A stretch of DNA of 64,000 nt from Cellulomonas wangsupingiae. GTDB taxonomy: Bacteria; Actinomycetota; Actinomycetes; Actinomycetales; Cellulomonadaceae. The stretch is from the NCBI RefSeq assembly GCF_024508275.1, contig NZ_CP101989.1, positions 2,170,001 to 2,234,000 of the forward strand, read 5' to 3'. Of the stretch, positions 9,948 through 19,766 are shown in pieces. The first letter of the stretch is position 1. Each line of letters opens with the position of its first letter. The position numbers and the translations under genes are program-made. Below the pieces are notes generated by a model. The model ran no database searches. It was given only the letters and a program-made list of their open reading frames with translations, and had not been told where the DNA came from.

Positions 9948-10861
9948 TCATCGACATGCCCGACACGAGCACCCGCGAGATCAACCGGCGCCTGATCAAG
10001 GAGCGCGAGGAGGGCGGAGCCGTCGCTCTCGGGCGCGTGCTGACGCTCATCATCGACGCCGACGCGCACGACCCGGAGGACGCGATCGCCGCGGCCAACG
10101 CCGCCAGCCGCGAGCACCCGTGCCGCATCATCGTCATGACGGAGAGCACCGCCGACCGGGAGTCGAACCTCGACGCCCAGATCCGCCTCGGCGGTGACGC
10201 GGGCGCCAGCGAGGTCATCATCCTGCGGATCTCCGGCGCCGTGACGCGGCACGTCGACACGCTCGTCATGCCGCTGCTGCTGCCCGACGCCCCGATCGTC
10301 GTCTGGTGGCCGTACGACGTCCCGTCGAACCCCGCGGAGCACCCCCTGGGGCAGATGGCGCAGCGCCGCATCACGGACACCACGACGTGCTCGCGTCCGA
10401 GCCGTGCGCTGCGGGACCTCGCGCGCGTCTACGCCGACGGGGACACCGACCTGGCCTGGACCCGCGCGACCCTGTGGCGAGGGCTGATCGCCGCGACGCT
10501 CGACCAGCCGCCGTACGAGCCCGTGCAGCGCGCCGTCGTGACGGGCGAGAGCACGCACCCGTCGGTGGACCTCATGGCGGCGTGGCTCGCGCAGGCGCTG
10601 CGCTGCCCGGTCGAGATCGAGCGGGTCCCGGGCGCGCCGGCGATCACGCAGGTGCGGCTGGAGCGCACGTCGGGCGACATCGTGCTGGACCGCCCCGACG
10701 GCAAGACCGCGTCGCTGCGCCAGCCCGACCAGCCCGAGCACCGCATCGCGCTGCCCATCCGGCAGCTGCGCGAGTGCCTCGTCGAGGAGCTGCGGCGCCT
10801 CGACGCCGACGAGGTCTACGGCGAGGTGCTGCAGAAGGGCCTCGCCCGGATCGACGCCTGA
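9944..10861 (+). CDS. opcA: Glucose-6-phosphate dehydrogenase assembly protein OpcA
   Basis: Actinobacteria-specific partner of Zwf, first described in cyanobacteria as an assembly factor and allosteric activator; it has no known catalytic activity of its own. The 305-residue product contains the family pattern STREINRRLIKEREEGGAVALGRVLTLII, then RIIVMTESTADRESNLDAQIRLGGDAGASEVI and PLLLPDAPIVVWWPYDVPSNPAEHPLGQMAQRRITDTT. I start at the GTG at 9944, preceded by GGAGGCTCCC and overlapping the zwf stop. The longer frame is antisense-like filler inside zwf. It is followed after 72 bases by the lactonase fusion gene. Confidence 0.95.
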   Translation: MIIDMPDTSTREINRRLIKEREEGGAVALGRVLTLIIDADAHDPEDAIAAANAASREHPCRIIVMTESTADRESNLDAQIRLGGDAGASEVIILRISGAVTRHVDTLVMPLLLPDAPIVVWWPYDVPSNPAEHPLGQMAQRRITDTTTCSRPSRALRDLARVYADGDTDLAWTRATLWRGLIAATLDQPPYEPVQRAVVTGESTHPSVDLMAAWLAQALRCPVEIERVPGAPAITQVRLERTSGDIVLDRPDGKTASLRQPDQPEHRIALPIRQLRECLVEELRRLDADEVYGEVLQKGLARIDA

Positions 10862-10933
10862 CCCGGTGAGGACCGGCCGCCGGGCCGGCCCCACCTCGAC
10901 GACCCCGGCGCGCCGGGCACCCCGAGGAGACGC

Positions 10934-12439
10934 ATGAGCCCCGCCACGCCCGAGGTCCTCGTCCACCCCGACGCCGACGTGCTGGCCGCGGCGACCGCGG
11001 CGCGCCTGCTCACGCGCCTGGTCGACCTGCAGTCCCACCGTGCGCCGCTGCACGTGGTGCTCACCGGCGGGACCGTGGGCATCGCCGCGCTGCGCGCGGT
11101 CGCCGCGTCACCCGCGCGTGACGCGGTCGACTGGTCGGGGGTCCACCTGTGGTGGGGGGACGAGCGCTTCCTGCCCGACGGCGACGCCGACCGCAACGAG
11201 ACGCAGGCCCGGGAGGCGCTCCTCGACGCGCTCGGCGAGGCCCTGCCGGCTGGGAACGTGCACCCCGTCCCCGCCCTGTCCGACGACGTGCCGGACGGCG
11301 AGACCGCGGCACGCCGCTACGCGGCCGAGCTGCGGGCGCACGCCGGTGCCGACGGTCTCGCCCCACGGTTCGACGTGCTGCTGCTCGGCATGGGGCCGGA
11401 CGGGCACGTCGCCTCGCTCTTCCCGGGCAGGTCCTCGCTGTTCGAGGCCAGCGCGCTGGTCGTCGCCGAGCACGACTCCCCCAAGCCGCCGTCCGAGCGC
11501 GTGAGCCTGACGTTCCCCCTCGTGCGGGCGGCGCGTGAGGTGTGGGTCGTCGCGGCGGGAGCGGAGAAGGCACCCGCCGTGGCCCGGGCCCTCGCGGGCG
11601 ACGACGTGGCCCGGACGCCCGCGGCCGCGGCGCAGGGCACGGAGCGCACGCTGTGGCTGCTGGACGTCGCCGCGGCGGCCGAGCTGCCGGGGGCTGCTGC
11701 CGCGGAGCGCTCCGACGGCGGCTCGCACGCCGCGTCGTCGGGTGCGGCCGACGGGCTGCGGCCCCGCTCGGTGTCGTCCGCCGAGGCCGTGTGGGCCGCG
11801 GTCGACGCGTACGCCGCTCCCCTCGTCGCCGAGCCCCAGGAGGCCGTGGCCGTCCGCACGGCGGCCGCCGACGCCGGACTGCCCGACATCGCCGTCAGCG
11901 CCTCCCAGGGGCGCCTGCTGGACGTCCTGGCACGGGCCGTGGGCGCACGGCGCGTCCTGGAGATCGGCACGCTGGGTGGCTACAGCACCTGGTGGCTCGC
12001 CCGGGCCGTGCCCGACGACGGCACCGTCGTGAGCCTCGAGCTCAGCGAGGCGCACGCGGCGGTGGCGCGGGCGTCGCTGGCGGACGCCGGCCTGGGGCAG
12101 CGCGTCGACGTGCTCGTCGGGCCGGCGCTGGAGTCCCTCGACCGGTTGGCGGCCGCGGACGTCGAGCCCTTCGACCTGGTGTTCGTCGACGCCGACAAGC
12201 AGCAGCTCGCCGCGTACCTGGACCGCGCCGTGGCCCTCGCGCGGCCGGGGACCCTGGTCCTCGTCGACAACGTGGTGCGGGGCGGGGCCGTGGTCGACCC
12301 GGAGCACCCCGACGACCGCGTGCAGGGGGTGCGGGCGTTCTTCGCCCGCGCCGCCGCGGAGGGCCGGGTGGACGGCACGGTCCTGCAGACGGTGGGCGAG
12401 AAGGGCTACGACGGGTTCGCGCTGCTCATCGTGCGCTGA
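10934..12439 (+). CDS. pgl: 6-phosphogluconolactonase fused to a class I O-methyltransferase
   Basis: Residues 1 to about 253 form a complete 6-phosphogluconolactonase, the step after Zwf: VVLTGGTVG, HLWWGDERFLPDGDADRNE, DVLLLGMGPDGHVASLFPG and the closing TERTLWLLD. After a 27-residue low-complexity linker, residues 281-501 form a full-length SAM-dependent O-methyltransferase of the catechol/caffeoyl-CoA type. Its markers are VLEIGTLGGYSTWWLA (motif I), FDLVFVDADK and LVLVDNVVRGG. Both halves have the length of free-standing proteins. The frame is open throughout; an internal GTG at 11771 at the domain boundary has no ribosome-binding site. The start ATG follows GAGGAGACGC. The lactonase call is firm; the methyl acceptor is unknown. 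A one-off loss of a stop codon, or a sequencing error, cannot be excluded. Confidence 0.9.
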   Translation: MSPATPEVLVHPDADVLAAATAARLLTRLVDLQSHRAPLHVVLTGGTVGIAALRAVAASPARDAVDWSGVHLWWGDERFLPDGDADRNETQAREALLDALGEALPAGNVHPVPALSDDVPDGETAARRYAAELRAHAGADGLAPRFDVLLLGMGPDGHVASLFPGRSSLFEASALVVAEHDSPKPPSERVSLTFPLVRAAREVWVVAAGAEKAPAVARALAGDDVARTPAAAAQGTERTLWLLDVAAAAELPGAAAAERSDGGSHAASSGAADGLRPRSVSSAEAVWAAVDAYAAPLVAEPQEAVAVRTAAADAGLPDIAVSASQGRLLDVLARAVGARRVLEIGTLGGYSTWWLARAVPDDGTVVSLELSEAHAAVARASLADAGLGQRVDVLVGPALESLDRLAAADVEPFDLVFVDADKQQLAAYLDRAVALARPGTLVLVDNVVRGGAVVDPEHPDDRVQGVRAFFARAAAEGRVDGTVLQTVGEKGYDGFALLIVR

Positions 12440-12482
12440 CGACCCGCGCCCGATCCCCGCGCCCGATCCCGAGGACGGACGC

Positions 12483-12518
12483 CGACGGCGCCGCACCCCG
12501 TGGGGTGCGGCGCCGTCG
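12483..12518. terminator. Bidirectional terminator between pgl/omt and rbpA
   Basis: A perfect 17-bp inverted repeat around a 2-base centre, placed between the convergent stops of the lactonase-methyltransferase gene (12439) and rbpA (12564). There is no T-tract, as is common in high-GC Actinobacteria. Position and stem strength make it the probable shared terminator of both operons. Confidence 0.75.
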
Positions 12519-12563
12519 TGACGTCCGGCTGAGAGCTCGACCGCTCCGGTCGGCGACGTGGGC

Positions 12564-12911
12564 TCAGCGGCCGCGGCGTGCCCGCAGCGCGGTGAGCGCC
12601 TCGTCGAGGATCGCCGCACCGTCCTCCTCGCTGCGACGTTCCTTCACGTACGCGAGGTGGGTCTTGTACGGCTCGTTCCTGCTCGGCGCGGGCGGCGCCT
12701 CGGGGTCCTGCCCGGCGGGGTACCCGCAGCGCGGGCAGTCCCACGTGACGGGCGCGTCCGCGGCCGCCTCCTCCGCGAAGCTGGGCCGTGTCTCGTGGCC
12801 GTTCGCGCACCAGTAGGAGATCCACACGCGCGGCGCGGCGTCGCCGCGCTCCGCCTCGCCCATCGGGCCGGCACCGACGCGCGACCCCCTGATCGCACTC
12901 CCGCTCGCCAT
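12564..12911 (-). CDS. rbpA: RNA polymerase-binding protein RbpA
   Basis: Actinobacterial transcription factor that binds RNA polymerase and group 1/2 sigma factors and stabilises open complexes. The 115-residue protein has the expected pieces. A basic N-terminal tail (MASGSAIRGSRVGAGPMGEAERG) leads into the RbpA core (VWISYWCANGHETRPSFAEEA...VTWDCPRCGYPAG) with Cys/His zinc-binding positions. It ends with the basic linker and C-terminal sigma-interaction helix NEPYKTHLAYVKERRSEEDGAAILDEALTALR. It starts 12 bases after the secG stop with AGGGGGACC as ribosome-binding site, so the two are likely co-transcribed. Confidence 0.96.
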   Translation of the reverse strand: MASGSAIRGSRVGAGPMGEAERGDAAPRVWISYWCANGHETRPSFAEEAAADAPVTWDCPRCGYPAGQDPEAPPAPSRNEPYKTHLAYVKERRSEEDGAAILDEALTALRARRGR

Positions 12912-12923
12912 GGCCAGGTCCCC

Positions 12924-13169
12924 CTACTCCGAGAACTTCTCGATCAGGCCGAGCAGGACGATCATGACCGTCCACAGCAGGGCGACGGTGACCGTGATCC
13001 GGTTGAGGTTGCGCTCCGCCACGCCGGACGACCCGGCGCCGGCGGTGATGCCACCGCCGAACATGTCCGACAGGCCTCCGCCCTTCCCCTTGTGCAGCAG
13101 CACCAGCGGGACGAGCAGGAGGCTGGTGAGCACCAGGAGCACCTGAAGGGTGATACGCAGACCAGTCAC
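12924..13169 (-). CDS. secG: Preprotein translocase subunit SecG
   Basis: Small subunit of the SecYEG channel. The 81-residue product has two transmembrane helices (LQVLLVLTSLLLVPLVLLHKG and ITVTVALLWTVMIVLLGLI) joined by the conserved glycine-rich loop KGGGLSDMFGGG. It begins at the GTG at 13169, preceded by GAGGATCCCACCGAC; the longer open frame upstream is not coding. It lies between tpiA and rbpA, the usual actinobacterial position. Confidence 0.95.
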   Translation of the reverse strand: MTGLRITLQVLLVLTSLLLVPLVLLHKGKGGGLSDMFGGGITAGAGSSGVAERNLNRITVTVALLWTVMIVLLGLIEKFSE

Positions 13170-13370
13170 GTCGGTGGGATCCTCACTCGGGCGGTTCGGT
13201 GCGGCGGTGCAGCGGTGCGACCGGGCCGCGGGACGCGGCGGAGGTCGGTACCGGTGGAGCAGTGCGGCCGCTCGTCGACGGGGTCCGTCGCCATGGTGAC
13301 CGCGGTACAGGGTAGGCGACGCAGGGCGGTGCATTCCACCACCCCGCGCCGCGTGGGACGCGCGCGGTGC

Positions 13371-13402
13371 GGACCGGGCCGCCGCGACGGGCGGCCCGGT
13401 CC
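13371..13402 (-). terminator. Terminator after tpiA
   Basis: A 13-bp perfect inverted repeat (GGACCGGGCCGCC and its complement) with a 6-base loop, 11 bases beyond the tpiA stop. No T-tract follows on either strand. It probably separates the glycolytic transcript from secG-rbpA. The remaining 200 bases up to secG show nothing else clear apart from the secG ribosome-binding site. Confidence 0.65.
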
Positions 13403-13413
13403 CCCGCGGCCGG

Positions 13414-14208
13414 TCAGGCGACGGTGTGCGCCTGGTACCGCGCGATCTTCGCGAACTCCTCCGGGTCGAGGCTCGCGCCACCGACCAGCGCGCCGTCGAC
13501 GTCCGGCTTCGCCATGATCTCGGCGACGTTGGACGACTTCACGGAGCCCCCGTACAGCACACGGACCGCGTCGGCCGTGGCCTGGTCGTACAGGTCGGCG
13601 ACCTTGCCGCGGATCGCCGCGCACAGCTCCTGCGCGTCGTCCGGGGTGGCCGTCTTGCCGGTGCCGATGGCCCACACCGGCTCGTACGCGACGACGAGAC
13701 CCGCCACCTGCTCGGCCGACAGGCCGGCGAGGGCGCCCTCGAGCTGCGCGAGGGTGTGCGGGACGTGCTCGCCGGCCTCGCGGACCTCGAGCGGCTCACC
13801 GACGCACAGGATCGGGACGAGCCCGGCCCCGAGCGCCGACTTCACCTTCGCGTTGACGAGCGCGTCGTCCTCGTGGTGGTACTCGCGGCGCTCCGAGTGG
13901 CCGACCGCGACGTACGTGACGCCCAGCTTGGCGAGGAACAGCGGCGAGATCTCGCCGGTGTACGCGCCGGACTCGTGGGCCGACACGTCCTGCGCGCCGT
14001 ACACGAGCTCCAGCTTGTCGGCGTCCACGAGCGTCTGCACGCTGCGCAGGTCCGTGAACGGCGGCAGGACGGCGACCTCGACGGCCGCGTAGTCGTGCTT
14101 GGCGTCCTTCAGCGTCCACGCCAGCTTCTGCACGGTGTGCGTCGCCTGGTGGTGGTCCAGGTTCATCTTCCAGTTGCCCGCCATGAGCGGGGTACGGGTG
14201 CCTGCCAT
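13414..14208 (-). CDS. tpiA: Triosephosphate isomerase
   Basis: Interconverts dihydroxyacetone phosphate and glyceraldehyde 3-phosphate in glycolysis. The 264-residue TIM barrel shows all catalytic elements: Lys in [12 protein letters not shown], His in VAVGHSERR, Glu in [18 protein letters not shown] (the mobile loop included), and the phosphate-binding [11 protein letters not shown] and [10 protein letters not shown]. It follows pgk by three bases and starts at an ATG, so it is almost certainly translated from the same gap-pgk-tpiA message. Confidence 0.97.
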   Translation of the reverse strand: MAGTRTPLMAGNWKMNLDHHQATHTVQKLAWTLKDAKHDYAAVEVAVLPPFTDLRSVQTLVDADKLELVYGAQDVSAHESGAYTGEISPLFLAKLGVTYVAVGHSERREYHHEDDALVNAKVKSALGAGLVPILCVGEPLEVREAGEHVPHTLAQLEGALAGLSAEQVAGLVVAYEPVWAIGTGKTATPDDAQELCAAIRGKVADLYDQATADAVRVLYGGSVKSSNVAEIMAKPDVDGALVGGASLDPEEFAKIARYQAHTVA

Positions 14209-14211
14209 GCG

Positions 14212-15411
14212 TCAGCCCTCCAGGACGGCGATGCCGGGGAGGGTCTTGCCCTCGAGGAACTCCAGCGACGCGCCGCCGCCGGTGGAGATGTGGCCGAAGT
14301 CGGCCTCGTCGAAGCCGAGCGTGCGCACGGCCGCGGCGGAGTCGCCGCCACCGACGATCGTGAAGCCGCCGTTGCGGCCCGCGTCGACCAGCGCCTGCGC
14401 CACGGCACGCGTGCCGGCGGCGAACGCCTCGAACTCGAACACGCCGGCCGGACCGTTCCAGACCACCGTCTTCGCGTCCACGATCTTGGAGGCGAACAGC
14501 TCGGCGCTCCTGGGGCCGATGTCCAGGCCCATCTGGTCGTCGGGGATCGCGTCGACCGGGACCACCGTCGCCGGGGCGTCGGCCTTGAACTCGGGCGCGA
14601 CGACGACGTCGACGGGCAGGACGATCTCGACGCCCTTCTCCTTCGCCGTGGCGAGGTAGCCCTTCACGTTGTCGATCTGGTCCTGCTCGAGCAGGCTCTT
14701 GCCGACCGAGTACCCCTGCGCCGCGAGGAACGTGAACAGCATGCCGCCGCCGATGAGCAGGCGGTCGGCCTTGCCGAGCAGGTTCTCGATGACACCGAGC
14801 TTGTCGGAGACCTTGGAGCCGCCCAGGACGACCACGTACGGACGCGCCGGGTCGTCGGTCGCCTTGCGCAGGGACTCGACCTCCTTCAGCACGAGCTGGC
14901 CCACCGCGTGCGGCAGACGCTGCGCGACGTCGTAGACCGAGGCCTGCTTGCGGTGCACGACACCGAAGCCGTCGGAGACGTACGCGTCCACGAGCGAGGC
15001 GAGCTCGTCGGCCAGGGCGCCGCGCTCGGCCTCGTCCTTGGAGGTCTCGCGCGCGTCGAACCGCACGTTCTCGAGCAGGGCGACCTGCCCGTCCTCGAGC
15101 GCCGCGACGGTGGCCTTGGCCGAGTCGCCCACGAGGTCGTCCGCGAGCGCGACGGGCTGGCCGAGGAGCTCGCCGAGGCGTGCCGCGACGGGCGCGAGCG
15201 AGTACTTCGCCTCCGGGGCGCCCTTGGGGCGGCCGAGGTGCGCCACGACGACGACGCGCGCGCCCTTGGCGAGCAGCGCCTGCAGCGTCGGGAGCGCGGC
15301 GCGGATGCGCCCGTCGTCGGTGATGGTCGTGCCGTCGAGCGGCACGTTGAAGTCGGAGCGGACGAGCACGCGCTTGCCGCGCAGGTCGCCCAGGTCGTCG
15401 ATGGTCTTCAT
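14212..15411 (-). CDS. pgk: Phosphoglycerate kinase
   Basis: Transfers phosphate from 1,3-bisphosphoglycerate to ADP. The 399-residue two-domain protein begins [27 protein letters not shown] (3-phosphoglycerate site), continues with [23 protein letters not shown] and [19 protein letters not shown], and has the nucleotide-binding [19 protein letters not shown] and [15 protein letters not shown] in the C-terminal domain. The ATG at 15411 is preceded by TAGGAGATC. Two hairpins lie in the 119-base gap to gap. Confidence 0.97.
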   Translation of the reverse strand: MKTIDDLGDLRGKRVLVRSDFNVPLDGTTITDDGRIRAALPTLQALLAKGARVVVVAHLGRPKGAPEAKYSLAPVAARLGELLGQPVALADDLVGDSAKATVAALEDGQVALLENVRFDARETSKDEAERGALADELASLVDAYVSDGFGVVHRKQASVYDVAQRLPHAVGQLVLKEVESLRKATDDPARPYVVVLGGSKVSDKLGVIENLLGKADRLLIGGGMLFTFLAAQGYSVGKSLLEQDQIDNVKGYLATAKEKGVEIVLPVDVVVAPEFKADAPATVVPVDAIPDDQMGLDIGPRSAELFASKIVDAKTVVWNGPAGVFEFEAFAAGTRAVAQALVDAGRNGGFTIVGGGDSAAAVRTLGFDEADFGHISTGGGASLEFLEGKTLPGIAVLEG

Positions 15412-15427
15412 GATCTCCTACCTACCT

Positions 15428-15449
15428 GTCGCCGGCCGTGGCCGGCGAC
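15428..15449 (-). other. Intercistronic hairpin between gap and pgk
   Basis: GTCGCCGGC and GCCGGCGAC form a perfect 9-bp stem with a 4-base loop, 17 bases before the pgk start. A second hairpin (CCCCG/CGGGG) lies at 15459-15474. Together they may be a partial terminator or RNA processing site that lets gap be expressed more strongly than pgk-tpiA. Confidence 0.4.
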
Positions 15450-15530
15450 CTCGGTCTCCCCCGTCTGCGCGGGGCACGGTGTGGGCTCTACCGCCCCGGA
15501 CGCATGGACTGCCTCAGTGCGTGACGGACG

Positions 15531-16778
<1,248 letters not shown>

Positions 16779-17759
16779 TCAGAGGTCGAGCAGGTCAGGA
16801 CTGAGGCCTGCCTCGGTGTCGGGGATGCCGAGCTCGGCCGCGCGGCGGTCCGCGGTCGCCAGCAGACGACGGATGCGCCCGGCGACGGCGTCCTTCGTCA
16901 GCGGCGGGTCCGCGAGCTTGCCGAGCTCCTCGAGCGACGCCTCCTTGTGCGCGAGGCGCAGCTCGCCGGCCTGGCGCAGGTGCTCGGGCAGGTCGTCCCC
17001 GAGGATCTCGAACGCGCGGTCGACGCGGGCGCCGGCCGCGACGGCGGCGCGGGCCGACCGGCGCAGGTTCGCGTCGTCGAAGTTCGCGAGCCGGTTCGCC
17101 GTGCCGCGCACCTCGCGGCGCACCCGGCGCTCCTCCCACACGAGCATCGTGTCGTGGGCGCCGAGACGGGTGAGCATGGCGCCGATCGCGTCACCGTCGC
17201 GGATGACCACGCGGTCGACGCCGCGCACGTCGCGCGCCTTGGCCGCGACACCGAGGCGCCGCGCGGCGCCCACGAGCGCGAGCGCCGCCTCCGGCCCCGG
17301 GCACGTGACCTCCAGCGCGGACGACCGCCCCGGCTCGGTCAGCGAGCCGTGGGCCAGGAAGGCGCCACGCCAGGCCGCCTCGGCCTCACCGACGCCCGCG
17401 GACACGACCTGCGGGGGCAGCCCGCGCACGGGTCGTCCGCGGTTGTCGAGCAGGCCCGTCTGGCGGGCCAGGGACTCCCCGTCCTTCACGACACGCACCA
17501 CGTAGCGGCTGCCACGCCGCAGCCCGCCGCCGGAGACGACGATGATGTCGCTCTCGTGCCCGTAGATCTCGGCGATCGCCTGACGCAGGCGCCGCGCCGC
17601 GATCCCGGTGTCCAGCTCGGCCTCGATGACGATCCGGCCCGAGATGATGTGCAGCCCGCCGGCGAACCGCAAGGTCGCGGAGATCTCCGCCTTGCGGCAG
17701 GAGGTCTTGTCCACCTTCAGCCGGGCGAGCTCGTCCTTCACCTGTGCCGTCAGCGCCAT
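16779..17759 (-). CDS. whiA: WhiA, DNA-binding regulator of sporulation/cell division family
   Basis: WhiA proteins combine a degenerate LAGLIDADG homing-endonuclease fold with a helix-turn-helix domain and regulate cell division and, in Streptomyces, sporulation; they are also conserved in non-sporulating Gram-positives. The 326-residue product begins [25 protein letters not shown] and ends with the HTH segment [34 protein letters not shown]. The ATG at 17759 follows GGCAGGATGACGCC. It lies 58 bases downstream of yvcK, in the conserved uvrC-rapZ-yvcK-whiA order. Confidence 0.95.
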   Translation of the reverse strand: MALTAQVKDELARLKVDKTSCRKAEISATLRFAGGLHIISGRIVIEAELDTGIAARRLRQAIAEIYGHESDIIVVSGGGLRRGSRYVVRVVKDGESLARQTGLLDNRGRPVRGLPPQVVSAGVGEAEAAWRGAFLAHGSLTEPGRSSALEVTCPGPEAALALVGAARRLGVAAKARDVRGVDRVVIRDGDAIGAMLTRLGAHDTMLVWEERRVRREVRGTANRLANFDDANLRRSARAAVAAGARVDRAFEILGDDLPEHLRQAGELRLAHKEASLEELGKLADPPLTKDAVAGRIRRLLATADRRAAELGIPDTEAGLSPDLLDL

Positions 17760-17817
17760 GGCGTCATCCTGCCATTGGTGCCCGGGTGATCGTGACGGTC
17801 CCGTGACCCGTGATCTG

Positions 17818-18828
17818 TCAGGTGCCGCCGAGCGCGTCGGTCCCCGTCGTGGTCCCCACGTCGCCGAGGTAGTCGTCGACCACGTCGCGGAGGGCCGCGG
17901 CCAGGCGTAGCGGGTCGTGGACCGCGCTGCCGTCGCCGCGGCGGACCTGGCGCACCAGCAGCCGCGTGCCGGTCGCCGCGCACAGGTCGGCGAGCTCACC
18001 GACGTCCTCCACGGACGCGGGGTCCGCGACGACGGCGTGGATCGGCAGCTCGGGGGCGTGCGTGCGCAGCACCGCGAGGTGGTCGACGGCGCGCATGCCG
18101 GCGGTCTCGTCGTCCGGTGTGAGGTTGAGCGTGACCACGATCCGCGCGGACGTCCCGAGCAGCGCGGCCCGCAGCTCGGGCACCAGCAGGTGCGGGAGCA
18201 CCGAGGAGTACCAGGAGCCCGGTCCCAGCACGACCCAGTCGGCGTCCATGACCGCGGCGACGGCCTCCGGGCACGCCGGCGGGTCCACGGGATCCAGGCG
18301 CAGCTGCTCGATCCGGTGCGGCGTGACGGCGACGTGCGTCTGGCCGCGGACGACCTCGGCCCGCCCGTCCTGCGTGCGCACGTCGGCCTCGATGCACAAC
18401 GGCACCATGGACATCGGCAGCACCCGGCCCCGGGCGCCCAGCAGCCGGCCGACCAGGTCGAGGCCCCCCACGGTGTCCCCGAGCAGCTCCCACAACGCCA
18501 CGATGAGCAGGTTGCCCACGGAGTGCCGGTCCAGCGGGCCGTCGGTCGAGAAGCGGTGCTGCAGCAGGTCGCGCCACGTGCGACCCCACTCCGAGTCGTC
18601 GCACAGCGCCGACAGGGCCATCCGCAGGTCACCGGGCGGCAGCACGCCCATCTCGTCGCGCAGGCGACCGGAGGAGCCGCCGTCGTCCGCGACGGTGACG
18701 ACCGCGGTGATGCGGTCCGTCATGAGCCGCAGCGCCGAGAGCGACGCCGACAGCCCGTGCCCGCCGCCGAGCGCGACGACCGCCGGACGGGCGGGGTCGC
18801 CGAACCGGCCCACGGCCGACGCGCTCAC
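17818..18828 (-). CDS. yvcK: YvcK/CofD-like UDP-sugar-binding protein (gluconeogenesis factor)
   Basis: Member of the YvcK branch of the CofD family, which binds UDP-N-acetylglucosamine-type ligands and is linked to cell-wall synthesis and growth on gluconeogenic carbon; it is not the F420 enzyme. The 336-residue protein has the family start [18 protein letters not shown], then [35 protein letters not shown] and [13 protein letters not shown], with [21 protein letters not shown] later. The GTG start sits inside the rapZ stop (GTGA), indicating coupling. Confidence 0.93.
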   Translation of the reverse strand: MSASAVGRFGDPARPAVVALGGGHGLSASLSALRLMTDRITAVVTVADDGGSSGRLRDEMGVLPPGDLRMALSALCDDSEWGRTWRDLLQHRFSTDGPLDRHSVGNLLIVALWELLGDTVGGLDLVGRLLGARGRVLPMSMVPLCIEADVRTQDGRAEVVRGQTHVAVTPHRIEQLRLDPVDPPACPEAVAAVMDADWVVLGPGSWYSSVLPHLLVPELRAALLGTSARIVVTLNLTPDDETAGMRAVDHLAVLRTHAPELPIHAVVADPASVEDVGELADLCAATGTRLLVRQVRRGDGSAVHDPLRLAAALRDVVDDYLGDVGTTTGTDALGGT

Positions 18829-19766
18829 TCCTTGCCCAGGTCGCGCGCCGTCACCCGCACCCGGTGGCCGCGCTCGCGCAGCCGCGCGGCGATCGCCTCG
18901 CTGATCGCGACGGAGCGGTGCTTGCCGCCGGTGCAGCCCACGGCGATCGTCGCGTAGCGCTTCTCCTCGTGCAGGTAGCCCGCCAGCACCGGCTCCAGCG
19001 CGTCGACGTACCGTTCGACGAACAGGAGCGCACCCGGCAGGGACAGCACGTAGTCGCGCACCGGGGCGTCCCGGCCCGACAGGTGCCGCAGCTCGGTGAT
19101 CCAGTACGGGTTGGCGAGGAAGCGGACGTCCGCCACGTGGTCGGCGTCCAGGGGGATCCCGTACTTGAAGCCGAACGAGAGCACGGACAGGTGCAGCACG
19201 TCGTCGCTCGGCCCGGCGACCTCGGCCCGGATGACCCGCGCGAGGTCGTGCACGTTCAGCTCGGAGGTGTCGATGATCGTGTCGGCGCGCTCGCGCAGGT
19301 CGGACAGGAGCGCACGCTCGTCCTCGATCCCGTCGAGGATGCGGCCAGCGCCCTGCAGCGGGTGAGGGCGCCGCACCTGCTCGAAGCGCCGCACGAGGAC
19401 CTCGTCCGACGCGTCGAGGAACAGCACGCGCAGGTCCACGCCGCTGCCTTGCAGCTGGTCGAGCACGCCGGTCAGGGCGGCGAAGTACTCCCGGCCGCGC
19501 ACGTCGATCACGGCGGCGAGCCGGCGTGCGCCCGTCCCGACCGGGCCGCTGGTGAGCATGCCGACGAGGTGGGTCAGCATCTGAGCCGGCAGGTTGTCCA
19601 CGACGTACCAGCCGAGGTCCTCCAGGACGGCGGCGGCGCGCGTGCGGCCCGCGCCGGACATGCCCGTGATGACCAGGACCTGCGGCAGCTCGAGCACGGG
19701 TGCCTCGGCAGCTGCCTCGAGGGCCGGGATACCCGCCGGCACGGTGATCGGCGAGGGCTCGGTCAT
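18825..19766 (-). CDS. rapZ: RNase adapter RapZ / P-loop nucleotide-binding protein
   Basis: P-loop protein of the RapZ (YvcJ) family. In Escherichia coli RapZ targets small RNAs of the glucosamine pathway to RNase E; the role in Actinobacteria is not settled. The 313-residue product has Walker [78 protein letters not shown] text (read here as FLANPYW), and the C-terminal [17 protein letters not shown]. The ATG at 19766 overlaps the uvrC stop in ATGA fashion, and its own stop overlaps the yvcK start. Confidence 0.93.
   Translation of the reverse strand: MTEPSPITVPAGIPALEAAAEAPVLELPQVLVITGMSGAGRTRAAAVLEDLGWYVVDNLPAQMLTHLVGMLTSGPVGTGARRLAAVIDVRGREYFAALTGVLDQLQGSGVDLRVLFLDASDEVLVRRFEQVRRPHPLQGAGRILDGIEDERALLSDLRERADTIIDTSELNVHDLARVIRAEVAGPSDDVLHLSVLSFGFKYGIPLDADHVADVRFLANPYWITELRHLSGRDAPVRDYVLSLPGALLFVERYVDALEPVLAGYLHEEKRYATIAVGCTGGKHRSVAISEAIAARLRERGHRVRVTARDLGKE

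Noticed and set aside
16779..17759. WhiA LAGLIDADG-like region as an intron homing endonuclease
   Set aside because: The order uvrC-rapZ-yvcK-whiA and the C-terminal HTH identify WhiA, whose endonuclease motifs are degenerate.
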